The notes beneath the pieces were generated by a model that ran no database searches, was not told the origin of the DNA, and saw only the letters and a list, made by a program, of their open reading frames with translations. From Lachnospiraceae bacterium (GTDB lineage: Bacteria; Bacillota_A; Clostridia; Lachnospirales; Lachnospiraceae), in contig JAFOYH010000103.1 in NCBI GenBank assembly GCA_017391465.1, positions 92,627 to 156,626 on the forward strand: 64,000 bases of DNA, read 5' to 3'. Shown here piece by piece: positions 32,770 through 40,972 of the stretch (its first letter is position 1; the number at the start of each line of letters is the position of its first letter). Position numbers and translations under genes: made by a program.

Positions 32770-34125
32770 ATGGTAAATGTCATTATTCATATATCAAAGT
32801 ATATATTGGCAATTTTAGCGGCATCTTATGCGATGAAGTGTTTTACAGTGTTTAGTGATCGTCATGACTATGATCGTGGCGGTGTCTATTTGACACAGAA
32901 TTTTCTTATGTTTTTCATTCATTTTATCTGCTATGCTATTATTTATTTGATGACAGATGATGTAAAAATGCTCTATTTTTATGGAGCTCAGTTTATTTTG
33001 TTTTTGGTGACATTAATGGTCTTTGGTACGGTATACAAGAGTGCATCCCGTCTGATTGTTAATAATATGTGCTATCTTTTAATGGTAGGTTTTGTCATAT
33101 TAACGAGACTTGATTTTGATATGGCGGTTCGTCAGTTTATGATTGCTGTTGCAGCAATTTGCATAAGCCTGATTATACCTGCATTTATGCTTCGGGTACG
33201 AATGGTAGATCAGTGGGGACCGTATCTTGGAGCGGGAGGCTTTATTTTGATTGCATCTGTTTTTGTATTTGGTAAAAGTATGTATGGTGCAACAAACTGG
33301 ATTTCCATTGGCGGCTTTAGTTTGCAGCCATCGGAGCTTGCAAAGGTTGTATTCGTATTTTTTGTTGCGGCAATGTTGGCAAGGGATACGAGTTTTAAAC
33401 AGATTGTCATTACAACCGCTGTATCAGCAGCCTATGTGCTTGTGTTGGTCATTGAAAAAGATCTTGGAGCCGCTGTGATTTTTTTTGTGACGTATCTCGT
33501 TATGCTTTTTGTGGCGACACGACAGTTTCGTTATACATTTCTTGGATTATTGGCGGGGAGTGGAGCCGCTGTTGTTGCTTATCATCTGTTTTCGCATGTA
33601 CGAACCCGAGTCGTTGCATGGCAGGATCCATGGGGAAATTATAATGATGCGGGGTATCAGATCGCACAGTCATTATTTGCCATAGGAACCGGCGGATGGT
33701 TTGGAATGGGGTTGTTTCAGGGAAAACCGGAGACAATACCAGTTGTTGTTAGTGACTTTGTGTTTTCTGCTATTTCGGAAGAACTGGGAGCATTATTTGC
33801 CATTGCATTGATACTGGTGTATTTCAGTTGTTTTATGATGTTTATTAATATTTCATTACAACTTGTCAAGCCGTTTTATAAATTAGTTGCTATGGGCTTA
33901 AGTACAGCTTATGGAATTCAGTTGTTTTTGTGTATCGGCGGTGTTATTAAATTTATCCCGCATACAGGGGTTACAATGCCGTTGATCAGCTATGGTGGCA
34001 GTAGTATTCTATCAACAATTATTATCTTTGCAGTCATTCAGGGTCTTTACCTGCTGCGTCAAAGAGAGGTGCTTATACTTGAAAAGAGACGAGAAGAACA
34101 ACATAACGAAGAAGAGTATTCGTAA
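32770..34125 (+). CDS. FtsW/RodA/SpoVE-family peptidoglycan glycosyltransferase (SEDS)
   Basis: Polytopic SEDS protein of 451 aa with about ten to twelve hydrophobic segments. Family signatures are clear: GATNWISIGGFSLQPSELAKVVFVFFVAAML (catalytic-loop side), VLVIEKDLGAAVIFFVTYLVMLF (with the conserved Asp of EKDLGAA), and FIPHTGVTMPLISYGGSSILSTIIIFAVIQGL near the C terminus. SEDS proteins polymerise lipid II with a class B PBP partner; the next gene encodes such a PBP. Whether this pair serves division, elongation or sporulation cannot be read here. Confidence 0.93.
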   Translation: MVNVIIHISKYILAILAASYAMKCFTVFSDRHDYDRGGVYLTQNFLMFFIHFICYAIIYLMTDDVKMLYFYGAQFILFLVTLMVFGTVYKSASRLIVNNMCYLLMVGFVILTRLDFDMAVRQFMIAVAAICISLIIPAFMLRVRMVDQWGPYLGAGGFILIASVFVFGKSMYGATNWISIGGFSLQPSELAKVVFVFFVAAMLARDTSFKQIVITTAVSAAYVLVLVIEKDLGAAVIFFVTYLVMLFVATRQFRYTFLGLLAGSGAAVVAYHLFSHVRTRVVAWQDPWGNYNDAGYQIAQSLFAIGTGGWFGMGLFQGKPETIPVVVSDFVFSAISEELGALFAIALILVYFSCFMMFINISLQLVKPFYKLVAMGLSTAYGIQLFLCIGGVIKFIPHTGVTMPLISYGGSSILSTIIIFAVIQGLYLLRQREVLILEKRREEQHNEEEYS

Positions 34126-35875
34126 ATTAAATATTGATGATGTCTCAGAAGATATGAGCCAATCAGATAAACGTACCCAAAGGGTCGATAAAAAAATAGG
34201 TGAATCCATGGATTTAATGATGGATGAAGATTTTGAATTTCATCCTGATTTTGATGAATATGGATTTTTAGACGACGAATGGCTCTCAAATCCGGAAAAT
34301 AACTCTGATTCCGGGCAGAGAAAACGTTCGTTGGAGGAAGATCCTTATTTTTGCGAAGATACTTTGAACATATTGGATGATGTCTCAGTAAGATCAGGGA
34401 AACAGCGTATTAAAAAGATGCGGCTAACCCCTGAAGAACTGGAAGAACGTCGAGAAGTTCGAAAAAAGAGACGAAGTCAGAATCCGGAAATTTTAGCTGT
34501 AACATATGTGTTTACAGGATTATTTGTTCTTTTAATCGGGTATTTTGTGTATTTTAATGTTTTTGTCAGTAAAGATGTGATTAACAGCGCTTATAATGTG
34601 CGAATAGATGCATTTAAAGAAAACATAGTACGAGGAGACATTGTATCCAATGATGGAACGGTTTTGGCAGAAACTTTAATTGATGAATATGGCAATGAAA
34701 CACGTTATTATCCGATGGGGCGTATTTTTTCACATGTTGTCGGAACATCGGAGATTAACCAGTCTGGTGTCGAATTATCTGAGAATTTTTATATGCTTCA
34801 ATCGAATGGCAATCCGTTGATCAATTCTCTCAAGGATATTCGTGGTGAAAAAAATCAGGGAGATCGGGTTGTGACTACATTGGATGCGGCTTTGCAGCAG
34901 GTGGCATATAATGCTTTGGGGTATAATGATGGTGCAGTCATTGCTATTGAACCATCTACCGGAAAAATTCTGTCCATGGTCTCAAAACCAGATTATGATC
35001 CGAATAGTCTTGTTTCGGATTATGAATATATTGTATCGCAAGAAGGTAATCAGAGTTTACTGAATAAAACAAGCTATGGGTTATTTGTACCAGGGTCTAT
35101 TTTTAAGACGATAACTTCTCTGGCATATATTCGTTCCGGAATAAATGTGAATAATTACAGTTATGTTTGTGAAGGACAGATTAATCTTGGAGGAACAGAT
35201 TACATTACCTGCTTTAATCATACTGTTCATGGCAGTGAAGATTTTTGGAGTTCTTTTGCCAATTCCTGTAATGCGTCCTTTGGCAATATTGGTTTGGAAG
35301 TTGGCAGTGAAGAGCTGAATTCGGTATGTGAAAGTCTGTTCTTTAACAGTGAACTTCCGACATCGATTCCTCATAGGAAAAGTAGTTTTGAATTGAATTC
35401 GGATGCTTCCGATTGGGAAATTGCTGCAACTTCTATTGGTCAGGGGAAAACCCAGGTATCCCCATTGCAGATGGTGATGATTACATCTGCGATAGCTAAT
35501 GGAGGTAATCTGATGGAACCTTATCTGGTGGATTCTATTGAAACTGCGGATGGTGGTCACCGTATTAAAAAATATCTTCCGGAATCTTATGGACAAATTT
35601 TATCAACACAGGAAGCCAATATTCTTGACAGTTTGATGGAAGATGTTACAGAGTACGGTACAGCATATTCATTATCTGGATATGGATATAGTGTTGCAGG
35701 AAAAACCGGTACTGCGGAGGTGGATGGAAAAGGTGATAATTCCTGGTTTATTGGTTATGCTCCAGTCGAGCAGCCGCAAATCGCTATTTGTGTTTTGGTA
35801 GAGAATGATCAGGGATATTATGAGAGTGCCTTGCCTGTGGCCAATGCAATTTTTCAAAGTTATCTTAACCGATAA
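34079..35875 (+). CDS. Class B penicillin-binding protein with long acidic cytoplasmic N terminus
   Basis: Peptidoglycan transpeptidase of 598 aa. I chose the TTG at 34079 (MKRDEKNNITKK), 8 nt after GAGAGGT; the frame is open further upstream but only inside the SEDS gene. Residues 1-137 are cytoplasmic, highly charged and rich in Asp and Glu up to residue 101, then basic. One membrane span covers 138-160. The catalytic motifs are Ser340-Lys343 (VPGSIFKT), Ser396-Asn398 (SCN) and Lys542-Gly544 (KTG). It overlaps the SEDS gene by 47 nt, the usual sign of a coupled SEDS-PBP pair. The long N-terminal tail is unusual for the class. Confidence 0.92.
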   Translation: MKRDEKNNITKKSIRKLNIDDVSEDMSQSDKRTQRVDKKIGESMDLMMDEDFEFHPDFDEYGFLDDEWLSNPENNSDSGQRKRSLEEDPYFCEDTLNILDDVSVRSGKQRIKKMRLTPEELEERREVRKKRRSQNPEILAVTYVFTGLFVLLIGYFVYFNVFVSKDVINSAYNVRIDAFKENIVRGDIVSNDGTVLAETLIDEYGNETRYYPMGRIFSHVVGTSEINQSGVELSENFYMLQSNGNPLINSLKDIRGEKNQGDRVVTTLDAALQQVAYNALGYNDGAVIAIEPSTGKILSMVSKPDYDPNSLVSDYEYIVSQEGNQSLLNKTSYGLFVPGSIFKTITSLAYIRSGINVNNYSYVCEGQINLGGTDYITCFNHTVHGSEDFWSSFANSCNASFGNIGLEVGSEELNSVCESLFFNSELPTSIPHRKSSFELNSDASDWEIAATSIGQGKTQVSPLQMVMITSAIANGGNLMEPYLVDSIETADGGHRIKKYLPESYGQILSTQEANILDSLMEDVTEYGTAYSLSGYGYSVAGKTGTAEVDGKGDNSWFIGYAPVEQPQIAICVLVENDQGYYESALPVANAIFQSYLNR

Positions 35876-35890
35876 CCTATAAATTTTCTG

Positions 35891-35919
35891 TTGTATTTGT
35901 TTTTAAATGGTTGTATACT
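35891..35919 (+). promoter_or_regulatory. sigma-A promoter of the Nudix gene
   Basis: TTGTAT (35891-35896), 17-nt spacer, TATACT (35914-35919). Confidence 0.65.
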
Positions 35920-35961
35920 AATATCAAGAGTGATACACACCCGGAATATGGAGGTACGACC

Positions 35962-36414
35962 ATGACAGAAGCAACAAGCTGTGGCGGTGTGGTTATATTT
36001 AGAGGCAAGATTCTTCTGCTTTATAAAAATTATAGAAACAAGTATGAAGGATGGGTTTTGCCAAAAGGGACTGTTGAGGAAGGTGAAGAGTACAAGGAAA
36101 CAGCAATCAGAGAAGTGCATGAAGAAACAGGTGTAAGTGCTTCGATTATAAAATATGTAGGAAAAAGTCAATACACGTTTAACACAGCACAGGATTTGAT
36201 TGTTAAAGATGTACACTGGTATCTTATGATGTCCGACAGTTATTATAGCAGACCACAACGTGAAGAATATTTTGTGGACTCAGGATATTATAAATATCAT
36301 GAGGCATATCATTTGTTGAAGTTTACGAATGAGAAGCAGATTCTTGAAAAGGCATATAATGAGTATATTGAACTGAAGAAAAGTAATCTGTGGGGAAGCA
36401 AAAAGTATTTTTAA
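35962..36414 (+). CDS. Nudix hydrolase
   Basis: Small Nudix protein of 150 aa, substrate unknown. I chose ATG 35962 (MTEATSCGGVVIF) behind GGAGGT; upstream in-frame codons cross the promoter. The complete Nudix box is GTVEEGEEYKETAIREVHEETGV, preceded by WVLPKG. This layout resembles MutT or diadenosine polyphosphate hydrolases. It is monocistronic, with its own promoter and a strong terminator. Confidence 0.9.
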   Translation: MTEATSCGGVVIFRGKILLLYKNYRNKYEGWVLPKGTVEEGEEYKETAIREVHEETGVSASIIKYVGKSQYTFNTAQDLIVKDVHWYLMMSDSYYSRPQREEYFVDSGYYKYHEAYHLLKFTNEKQILEKAYNEYIELKKSNLWGSKKYF

Positions 36415-36422
36415 CAAGTTGT

Positions 36423-36456
36423 AAATCAGGATTCCATATGGAATCCTGATTTTTTT
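36423..36456 (+). terminator. Terminator after the Nudix gene (30-nt perfect palindrome)
   Basis: Bases 36423-36437 (AAATCAGGATTCCAT) are followed at once by their exact reverse complement (36438-36452) and more T residues. The RNA hairpin would lose its innermost pairs to form a loop. Confidence 0.85.
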
Positions 36457-36524
36457 AATATTGTGTGATATTTCGTGTTGCATTTCATTCATAAATACGT
36501 GAAAAAAGCTAAAATCAGCGATAA

Positions 36525-36569
36525 ATGATAAAATAAAAATGCCGATAAACCCAGCGTTTATCAGCATTT
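36525..36569 (-). terminator. Terminator of tRNA-Arg
   Basis: On the minus strand AAATGCTGATAAAC (36569-36556) pairs with GTTTATCGGCATTT (36550-36537), one G-U or mismatch apart, followed by a T-rich stretch (TTATTTTATC). Confidence 0.8.
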
Positions 36570-36596
36570 CTTGATTTCTAGCCATTTTTTTCAAAA

Positions 36597-36668
36597 CGCA
36601 CCCGATGAGAATCGAACTCACGCGCACGGCTCCGGAGGCCATTGCTCTATCCACTGAGCTACGGATGC
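36597..36668 (-). tRNA. tRNA-Arg (anticodon CCG)
   Basis: Cloverleaf on the minus strand. Acceptor GCATCCG (36668-36662) pairs with CGGGTGC (36604-36598), with discriminator G at 36597. The D arm contains GCTC..GAGC. The anticodon stem is ATGGC/GCCGT around the loop CTCCGGA, giving anticodon CCG, which reads CGG. The T arm holds GTTCGATTC. The 3' CCA is not encoded. It has its own promoter and terminator. Confidence 0.95.
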
Positions 36669-36675
36669 AAGTAGT

Positions 36676-36704
36676 ATTTTACTATAATTTATCTATATTT
36701 GCAA
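36676..36704 (-). promoter_or_regulatory. Promoter of tRNA-Arg
   Basis: On the minus strand TTGCAA (36704-36699), 17-nt spacer, TAAAAT (36681-36676). The predicted start is about 36669, so the leader would be only one or two nucleotides. Confidence 0.55.
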
Positions 36705-36754
36705 TGAGATTTGAAAAAAACGACTTGAAACATTTCGGCAAAAAACAGTATGAG

Positions 36755-36783
36755 TTGACTACTGGTATTTTTTTTGATACAAT
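36755..36783 (+). promoter_or_regulatory. sigma-A promoter of the acidic membrane-anchored protein gene
   Basis: TTGACT (36755-36760), 17-nt spacer, TACAAT (36778-36783), 26 nt before the start codon. Confidence 0.75.
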
Positions 36784-36808
36784 TAGTAAATTGAAAAGGA
36801 GGAATATT

Positions 36809-37630
36809 ATGCAGACAAGTCGTGGTAAGACAGTGTTGATTATTCTTTTATCTTTAATTGTTGTTGCAGCAGGAATTGCCGGTGTTGTTTTGTCTATGAA
36901 AGATAAATCTGAAGATAAACAGATTATGTCAGAACAGCCAGCAGAGAGTGTTGCTATTAATGAAGATGAAGTTGCTAAAGATAAGTTACTTAAAGATAAG
37001 TATCCGGAAGTGAATAACCTGATTCAAAGATATCGTGAAGGTTTAACAAGTGGTGATGTGAATATTTTAAAAGAAGTTTATGATTCCACAGAATCCATGA
37101 GTGTGGATGTTGTGACCTCCACATCTGAAATTATTGAAAGTTATTCGAATACGGTATGCTATACAAAACGTGGTTTGGAAGATGATTCCTATTTTGTTTT
37201 TATTTATGACCATTTAAAAATTAACGGAATCGATACACCTGTTCCAAATTTATCACTTGCCTATGTAAAAACGAATGCTGAAGGTCAGCTATATATTTAT
37301 CGTGGTGTAAAAAATACAGCTACCGGTTCTTACGAATATGATTCAGCAACACAGCAGTACATTCAGTTGCTTAATGAAGATGAAGAAGTTAAGAATCTGA
37401 TGGCGACTGTTTATCAGGAAAAAGAGGCAGCGTGTTCGCGTGACGAAGCATTGCGTGATTTTATTGATGGTTTAACATCTCCCGATTCCGATGTGACCGA
37501 TGAAACATTTTCTGAAACAGAAACAGATGAAGATGGCAATGTGATTACGGATGAAACTGAATCAAACCTTGACGAGACAGAGACAGGGCTTGATGAAACC
37601 GAAAGTTCTGAGACAGAAGATGCAGAATAA
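36809..37630 (+). CDS. Membrane-anchored extracellular protein of unknown function with acidic tail
   Basis: Unrecognised 273-aa protein. ATG 36809 (MQTSRGKTVLIILL) follows AAAAGGAGG; the longer open frame upstream runs through the promoter. One N-terminal membrane span lies at about residues 8-29, without a lipobox. Residues 50-190 form a compact alpha/beta domain (VNNLIQRYREGLTSGDVNILKEVYDS, YFVFIYDHLKINGIDTPVPNLSLAYVKT) that looks like an NTF2-like fold, an inference only. From about residue 227 to the end the protein is low-complexity and made almost only of Glu, Asp, Thr and Ser, with repeated DETE blocks. No function can be named. Confidence 0.85.
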   Translation: MQTSRGKTVLIILLSLIVVAAGIAGVVLSMKDKSEDKQIMSEQPAESVAINEDEVAKDKLLKDKYPEVNNLIQRYREGLTSGDVNILKEVYDSTESMSVDVVTSTSEIIESYSNTVCYTKRGLEDDSYFVFIYDHLKINGIDTPVPNLSLAYVKTNAEGQLYIYRGVKNTATGSYEYDSATQQYIQLLNEDEEVKNLMATVYQEKEAACSRDEALRDFIDGLTSPDSDVTDETFSETETDEDGNVITDETESNLDETETGLDETESSETEDAE

Positions 37631-37710
37631 TTACATAATACATAAGATTAAAGGTTTCTATTTCAGGAGAAGATAGAAACCTTTTCTTAAATGTGAATGG
37701 AGCGAGATAT

Positions 37711-38418
37711 ATGGAGAAAGTAAGATTAAATAAATATTTAAGTACACAGGGTGTATGTTCCAGACGCGAAGCAGATCGACTTATTGACGAAGGAAAAGTA
37801 ACGATCAATGGTCAAGTTGCATTAATGGGTGAAAAAGTTGATGGAACAGAAGAAATCATCTGTGATGGTCAGCCTGTCAGTCAGGTGGAGGAAGAAAAAG
37901 TAGTTCTTGCTATGAACAAACCGATGGGGGTGGTTTGTTCCAGTAAAGAAAAAGATAATATCATTGACTATTTAAAATATCCGAAACGTGTTTATCCGGT
38001 TGGTCGTCTTGATAAAGATTCTACAGGGTTGATTCTGTTAACTAATGATGGAGAATTGATGAATGAAATTCTTAAAGCACGTAATTATCATGAGAAAGAA
38101 TATGAAGTACGTGTGTCAAAGCGCATTACGGCAGATTTCATTCATGGAATGAGCCAGGGGGTATGGCTGGAGGAACTTGGTGCAAAAACAAGACCATGTA
38201 AAATTAAAAAAATCGATGCCTATACATTTCGTATTATCTTAACTCAGGGATTAAATCGTCAGATTCGCCGTATGTGCGCATATTTCGATTATCGTGTGGT
38301 TACATTAAAACGTATCCGTATTATGAATATCGAACTTGGAGACCTTGGAGTGGGTCAATGGCGAGAGATAAAGGGACGTGAGTTAAAAGAATTAAGAGGG
38401 GGAATTACCCATGAGTGA
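37711..38418 (+). CDS. rluF: 23S rRNA pseudouridine synthase, RluF/RluB group
   Basis: RsuA-family pseudouridine synthase of 235 aa. ATG 37711 (MEKVRLNKYLS) follows GGAG by 8 nt; the in-frame GTG at 37693 has no site. An N-terminal S4 domain (LNKYLSTQGVCSRREADRLIDEGKVTING) precedes the catalytic domain with VGRLDKDSTGLILLTNDGELMNEILKARNYHEKEYEV, in which the Asp of GRLD is the nucleophile. The GLNRQIRRMC and the C-terminal ERTRIMN-like LKRIRIMNIELGDL match E. coli RluF (position 2604) better than RluB. ligA begins inside its last codons (8-nt overlap). Confidence 0.87.
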   Translation: MEKVRLNKYLSTQGVCSRREADRLIDEGKVTINGQVALMGEKVDGTEEIICDGQPVSQVEEEKVVLAMNKPMGVVCSSKEKDNIIDYLKYPKRVYPVGRLDKDSTGLILLTNDGELMNEILKARNYHEKEYEVRVSKRITADFIHGMSQGVWLEELGAKTRPCKIKKIDAYTFRIILTQGLNRQIRRMCAYFDYRVVTLKRIRIMNIELGDLGVGQWREIKGRELKELRGGITHE

Positions 38419-40369
38419 TCATCTGAAAGAGATGAAAGAACTGATCGGTGTTTTGAATGAGGCTGGGAAGGCTTATTATCAGGAAGCCAGAGAAATAATG
38501 AGCAATTTCGAATATGATGCTTTATATGATCGTCTTGTTGAACTTGAAAAAACGACAGGGATCGTATTGGCAAATAGTCCGACAGTGAATGTGGGATATG
38601 AAGTATTGAGTGATCTCCCGAAAGAAAATCACGATTCTCCTATGTTATCTTTAGATAAAACAAAGGATGTTCTTGCATTAAAATCATGGATAGGTTCTCA
38701 TAAAGGTTTGTTGTCCTGGAAGTTGGATGGTCTGACGATTGTTTTAACGTATAGAAATGGGGAACTTCATAAAGCGGTAACCCGTGGAAATGGAATTACG
38801 GGTGAAGTTATTACAAACAATGCAAAAGTATTTCGAAATGTTCCACACCGAATTTCATATATGGATGAGCTTGTTCTTCGTGGCGAAGCCATCATTAAGT
38901 ATTCGGATTTTGAAAAAATAAATGATCAGATTGAAGATGTTCAGGCGAAATATAAAAATCCAAGAAACCTGTGTAGTGGGTCGGTACGTCAGTTAAACAA
39001 CGAAATTACAGCCAAAAGACAGGTGTATTTCTATGCTTTTTCACTCGTTCGTCTTGGTGGAGAAGATTTCACCAATTCCAGAGAGGAACAGATGAATTGG
39101 CTTGGGACATTGGGGTTTGATACGGTCGAGTATCAAGTTGTGAATGCATCGAACATCGAAGAGATGGTTACATGGTTTTCAGAACATGTAAAAATGAATG
39201 ATCTTCCATCGGATGGTCTTGTATTAACACTGGATGATATCGCTTATAGTCGTTCACTTGGTTCAACTGCCAAATTTCCAAGAGATTCTATTGCTTTTAA
39301 GTGGGCCGATGAAACGGAGAAAACCCGTTTGTTAGAGGTCGAATGGAGTGCTTCCCGTACGGGTCTTATTAATCCGGTCGCCATTTTTGAACCTGTACAA
39401 TTGGAAGGAACAACGGTATCCAGAGCAAGTATTCATAATGTAAGCATTGTAAAACAGCTTGAGCTTGGACTTGGGGATGAATTGATGGTATACAAGGCAA
39501 ATATGATCATTCCCCAGATCAGTGAAAATCTGACACGCAGTGGCAATCTGGTGATTCCGGCACATTGTCCGGTATGTGGAGGAAAGACAAAGACTTTGCA
39601 GGAAAATGACGTCGAAGTTTTGACATGCCCAAATCCGGATTGTGAAGCTAAGCGTATCAAGGGACTGGTTCATTTTGTGTCTCGTGATGCATTGAATATC
39701 GAAGGATTTTCGGAGGCAACTCTGGAAAAATTTGTTCAGAAAGGCTTTATTCATAGATTATCAGATATCTTTCATTTGGAAAACTATAAAGAAGATATTA
39801 TATCCATGGAAGGTATGGGAGAAAAATCCTATCATAATTTGATACAGGCGATTGAAAAGGCACGAACAATTCCAGTGGCTCGTTTTGTTTATAGTTTAGG
39901 CATTGCGAATATTGGACTATCAAATGCCAAATTACTCTGTCGCTATTATAAAGACGATATGGCAGCATTGATGTGTGCAGATGCTGAAGATATGACTTCT
40001 ATTGAAGGGATTGGACCGATTATCGCAACGAGTGTGGAAAGCTTTTTCAAAAATGAAAAACAACGCAGAGAAGTTGAGTTATTGCTAAAAGAAGTTCATC
40101 TAAAAAAAGAAATGTTGGATACAGAAGGGATGATCTTCGAAGGAAAGACTTTTGTAATCACAGGCAGTGTCCATCATTTTGCAAACCGTAATGCGATAAA
40201 AACGCTGATTGAATCCAAAGGTGGGAAAGTTGCCGGTTCGGTATCTTCGAAAACCCATTATCTAATTAATAATGATGCAGCAAGTACATCTTCAAAAAAT
40301 AAAAAAGCAAAAGAACTTGGAATACCAATTCTAACAGAAGAAGATTTTTTAGAATTACTTCAGGGATAA
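38411..40369 (+). CDS. ligA: NAD-dependent DNA ligase LigA
   Basis: Seals nicks in replication and repair using NAD+. The 652-aa protein has the domains in order: Ia helices (residues 1-60), adenylation domain with Lys104 in WKLDGLT, OB fold (SRTGLINPVAIFEPVQLEGTTVSRASIHN), zinc finger CPVCGG...CPNPDCEAK, tandem helix-hairpin-helix, and a C-terminal BRCT (GKTFVITGSVHHFANRNAIKTLIESKGGKVAGSVSSKT). It is a divergent subtype: the usual KIDG and RGDGTTGED blocks read KLDG and RGNGITGEV. I recall this form from Lachnospiraceae. It is translationally coupled to rluF by an 8-nt overlap. Confidence 0.94.
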   Translation: MSDHLKEMKELIGVLNEAGKAYYQEAREIMSNFEYDALYDRLVELEKTTGIVLANSPTVNVGYEVLSDLPKENHDSPMLSLDKTKDVLALKSWIGSHKGLLSWKLDGLTIVLTYRNGELHKAVTRGNGITGEVITNNAKVFRNVPHRISYMDELVLRGEAIIKYSDFEKINDQIEDVQAKYKNPRNLCSGSVRQLNNEITAKRQVYFYAFSLVRLGGEDFTNSREEQMNWLGTLGFDTVEYQVVNASNIEEMVTWFSEHVKMNDLPSDGLVLTLDDIAYSRSLGSTAKFPRDSIAFKWADETEKTRLLEVEWSASRTGLINPVAIFEPVQLEGTTVSRASIHNVSIVKQLELGLGDELMVYKANMIIPQISENLTRSGNLVIPAHCPVCGGKTKTLQENDVEVLTCPNPDCEAKRIKGLVHFVSRDALNIEGFSEATLEKFVQKGFIHRLSDIFHLENYKEDIISMEGMGEKSYHNLIQAIEKARTIPVARFVYSLGIANIGLSNAKLLCRYYKDDMAALMCADAEDMTSIEGIGPIIATSVESFFKNEKQRREVELLLKEVHLKKEMLDTEGMIFEGKTFVITGSVHHFANRNAIKTLIESKGGKVAGSVSSKTHYLINNDAASTSSKNKKAKELGIPILTEEDFLELLQG

Positions 40370-40422
40370 GAGAAAACATATAATCCGGCGGTCATAGAAT
40401 GATATTTTATAGGATAAATCTA

Positions 40423-40451
40423 TTGACAGTCGGATTATTCAATGTTATTCT
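40423..40451 (+). promoter_or_regulatory. Promoter of the isc operon
   Basis: TTGACA (40423-40428), 17-nt spacer, TATTCT (40446-40451). The weak -10 leaves room for regulation by the inverted repeat just downstream. Confidence 0.65.
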
Positions 40452-40461
40452 TATGATACAA

Positions 40462-40482
40462 ATCCGAGTAAAACACTCGGAT
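40462..40482. promoter_or_regulatory. Candidate IscR operator
   Basis: ATCCGAGT (40462-40469), AAAAC, ACTCGGAT (40475-40482): a perfect 8-bp inverted repeat at the predicted transcription start. Layout and the CCGA-T/A-TCGG core resemble the E. coli type 1 IscR site (YYGACT-N5-AGTCRR). It lies 17 nt before the iscR start codon. Confidence 0.6.
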
Positions 40483-40499
40483 ATTGAAAGGATGATGAA

Positions 40500-40949
40500 A
40501 TGAAACTTTCAACAAAAGGCCGATATGGACTCAGAGCAGCCGTGGACCTGGCAATGTTTGCGAAAAACGAGCCATTATCAATCAGTACCATTGCTGCCAG
40601 AGAAGGATTATCGGAAAGTTACCTGGAACAGTTATTTGCCAAGTTAAAAAAAGCAGGAATCGTACACAGTATTCGTGGTACAAACGGAGGTTATCAGTTA
40701 GCCAGAGCTGCTGCGGATATTTCTGTTGGTGATGTTCTTCGGGCACTTGAAGGTGATATGGTTGTTGTGGATTGTCCAGATAACGAAACCGAATGTGCGA
40801 AGTTTGGATCCTGTGTCACAAAATATGTCTGGAAACGTATTAATAATAGTATTAATGAAGCGATGGATGCGATGACATTAGAAGAGATTGTGGTAAATAG
40901 CCATGGTTTAAATGATGATAATGGTCAGAAGGCGTATTGTTCAAAATAA
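40500..40949 (+). CDS. iscR: Rrf2-family iron-sulfur regulator IscR
   Basis: Winged-helix regulator of 149 aa that senses iron-sulfur status. MKLSTKGRYGLRAAVDLA is the diagnostic N terminus; the recognition helix lies in ISTIAAREGLSESYLEQLFAKLKKAG and the wing in RGTNGGYQLAR. Cluster ligands are Cys92, Cys99 and Cys105, spaced nearly as in E. coli IscR (92, 98, 104). AAAGGA precedes the ATG. It leads the iscS-iscU-mnmA run, and an inverted repeat upstream suggests autoregulation. Confidence 0.93.
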   Translation: MKLSTKGRYGLRAAVDLAMFAKNEPLSISTIAAREGLSESYLEQLFAKLKKAGIVHSIRGTNGGYQLARAAADISVGDVLRALEGDMVVVDCPDNETECAKFGSCVTKYVWKRINNSINEAMDAMTLEEIVVNSHGLNDDNGQKAYCSK

Positions 40950-40972
40950 TGAATTAGAATGGAGACGAAACT

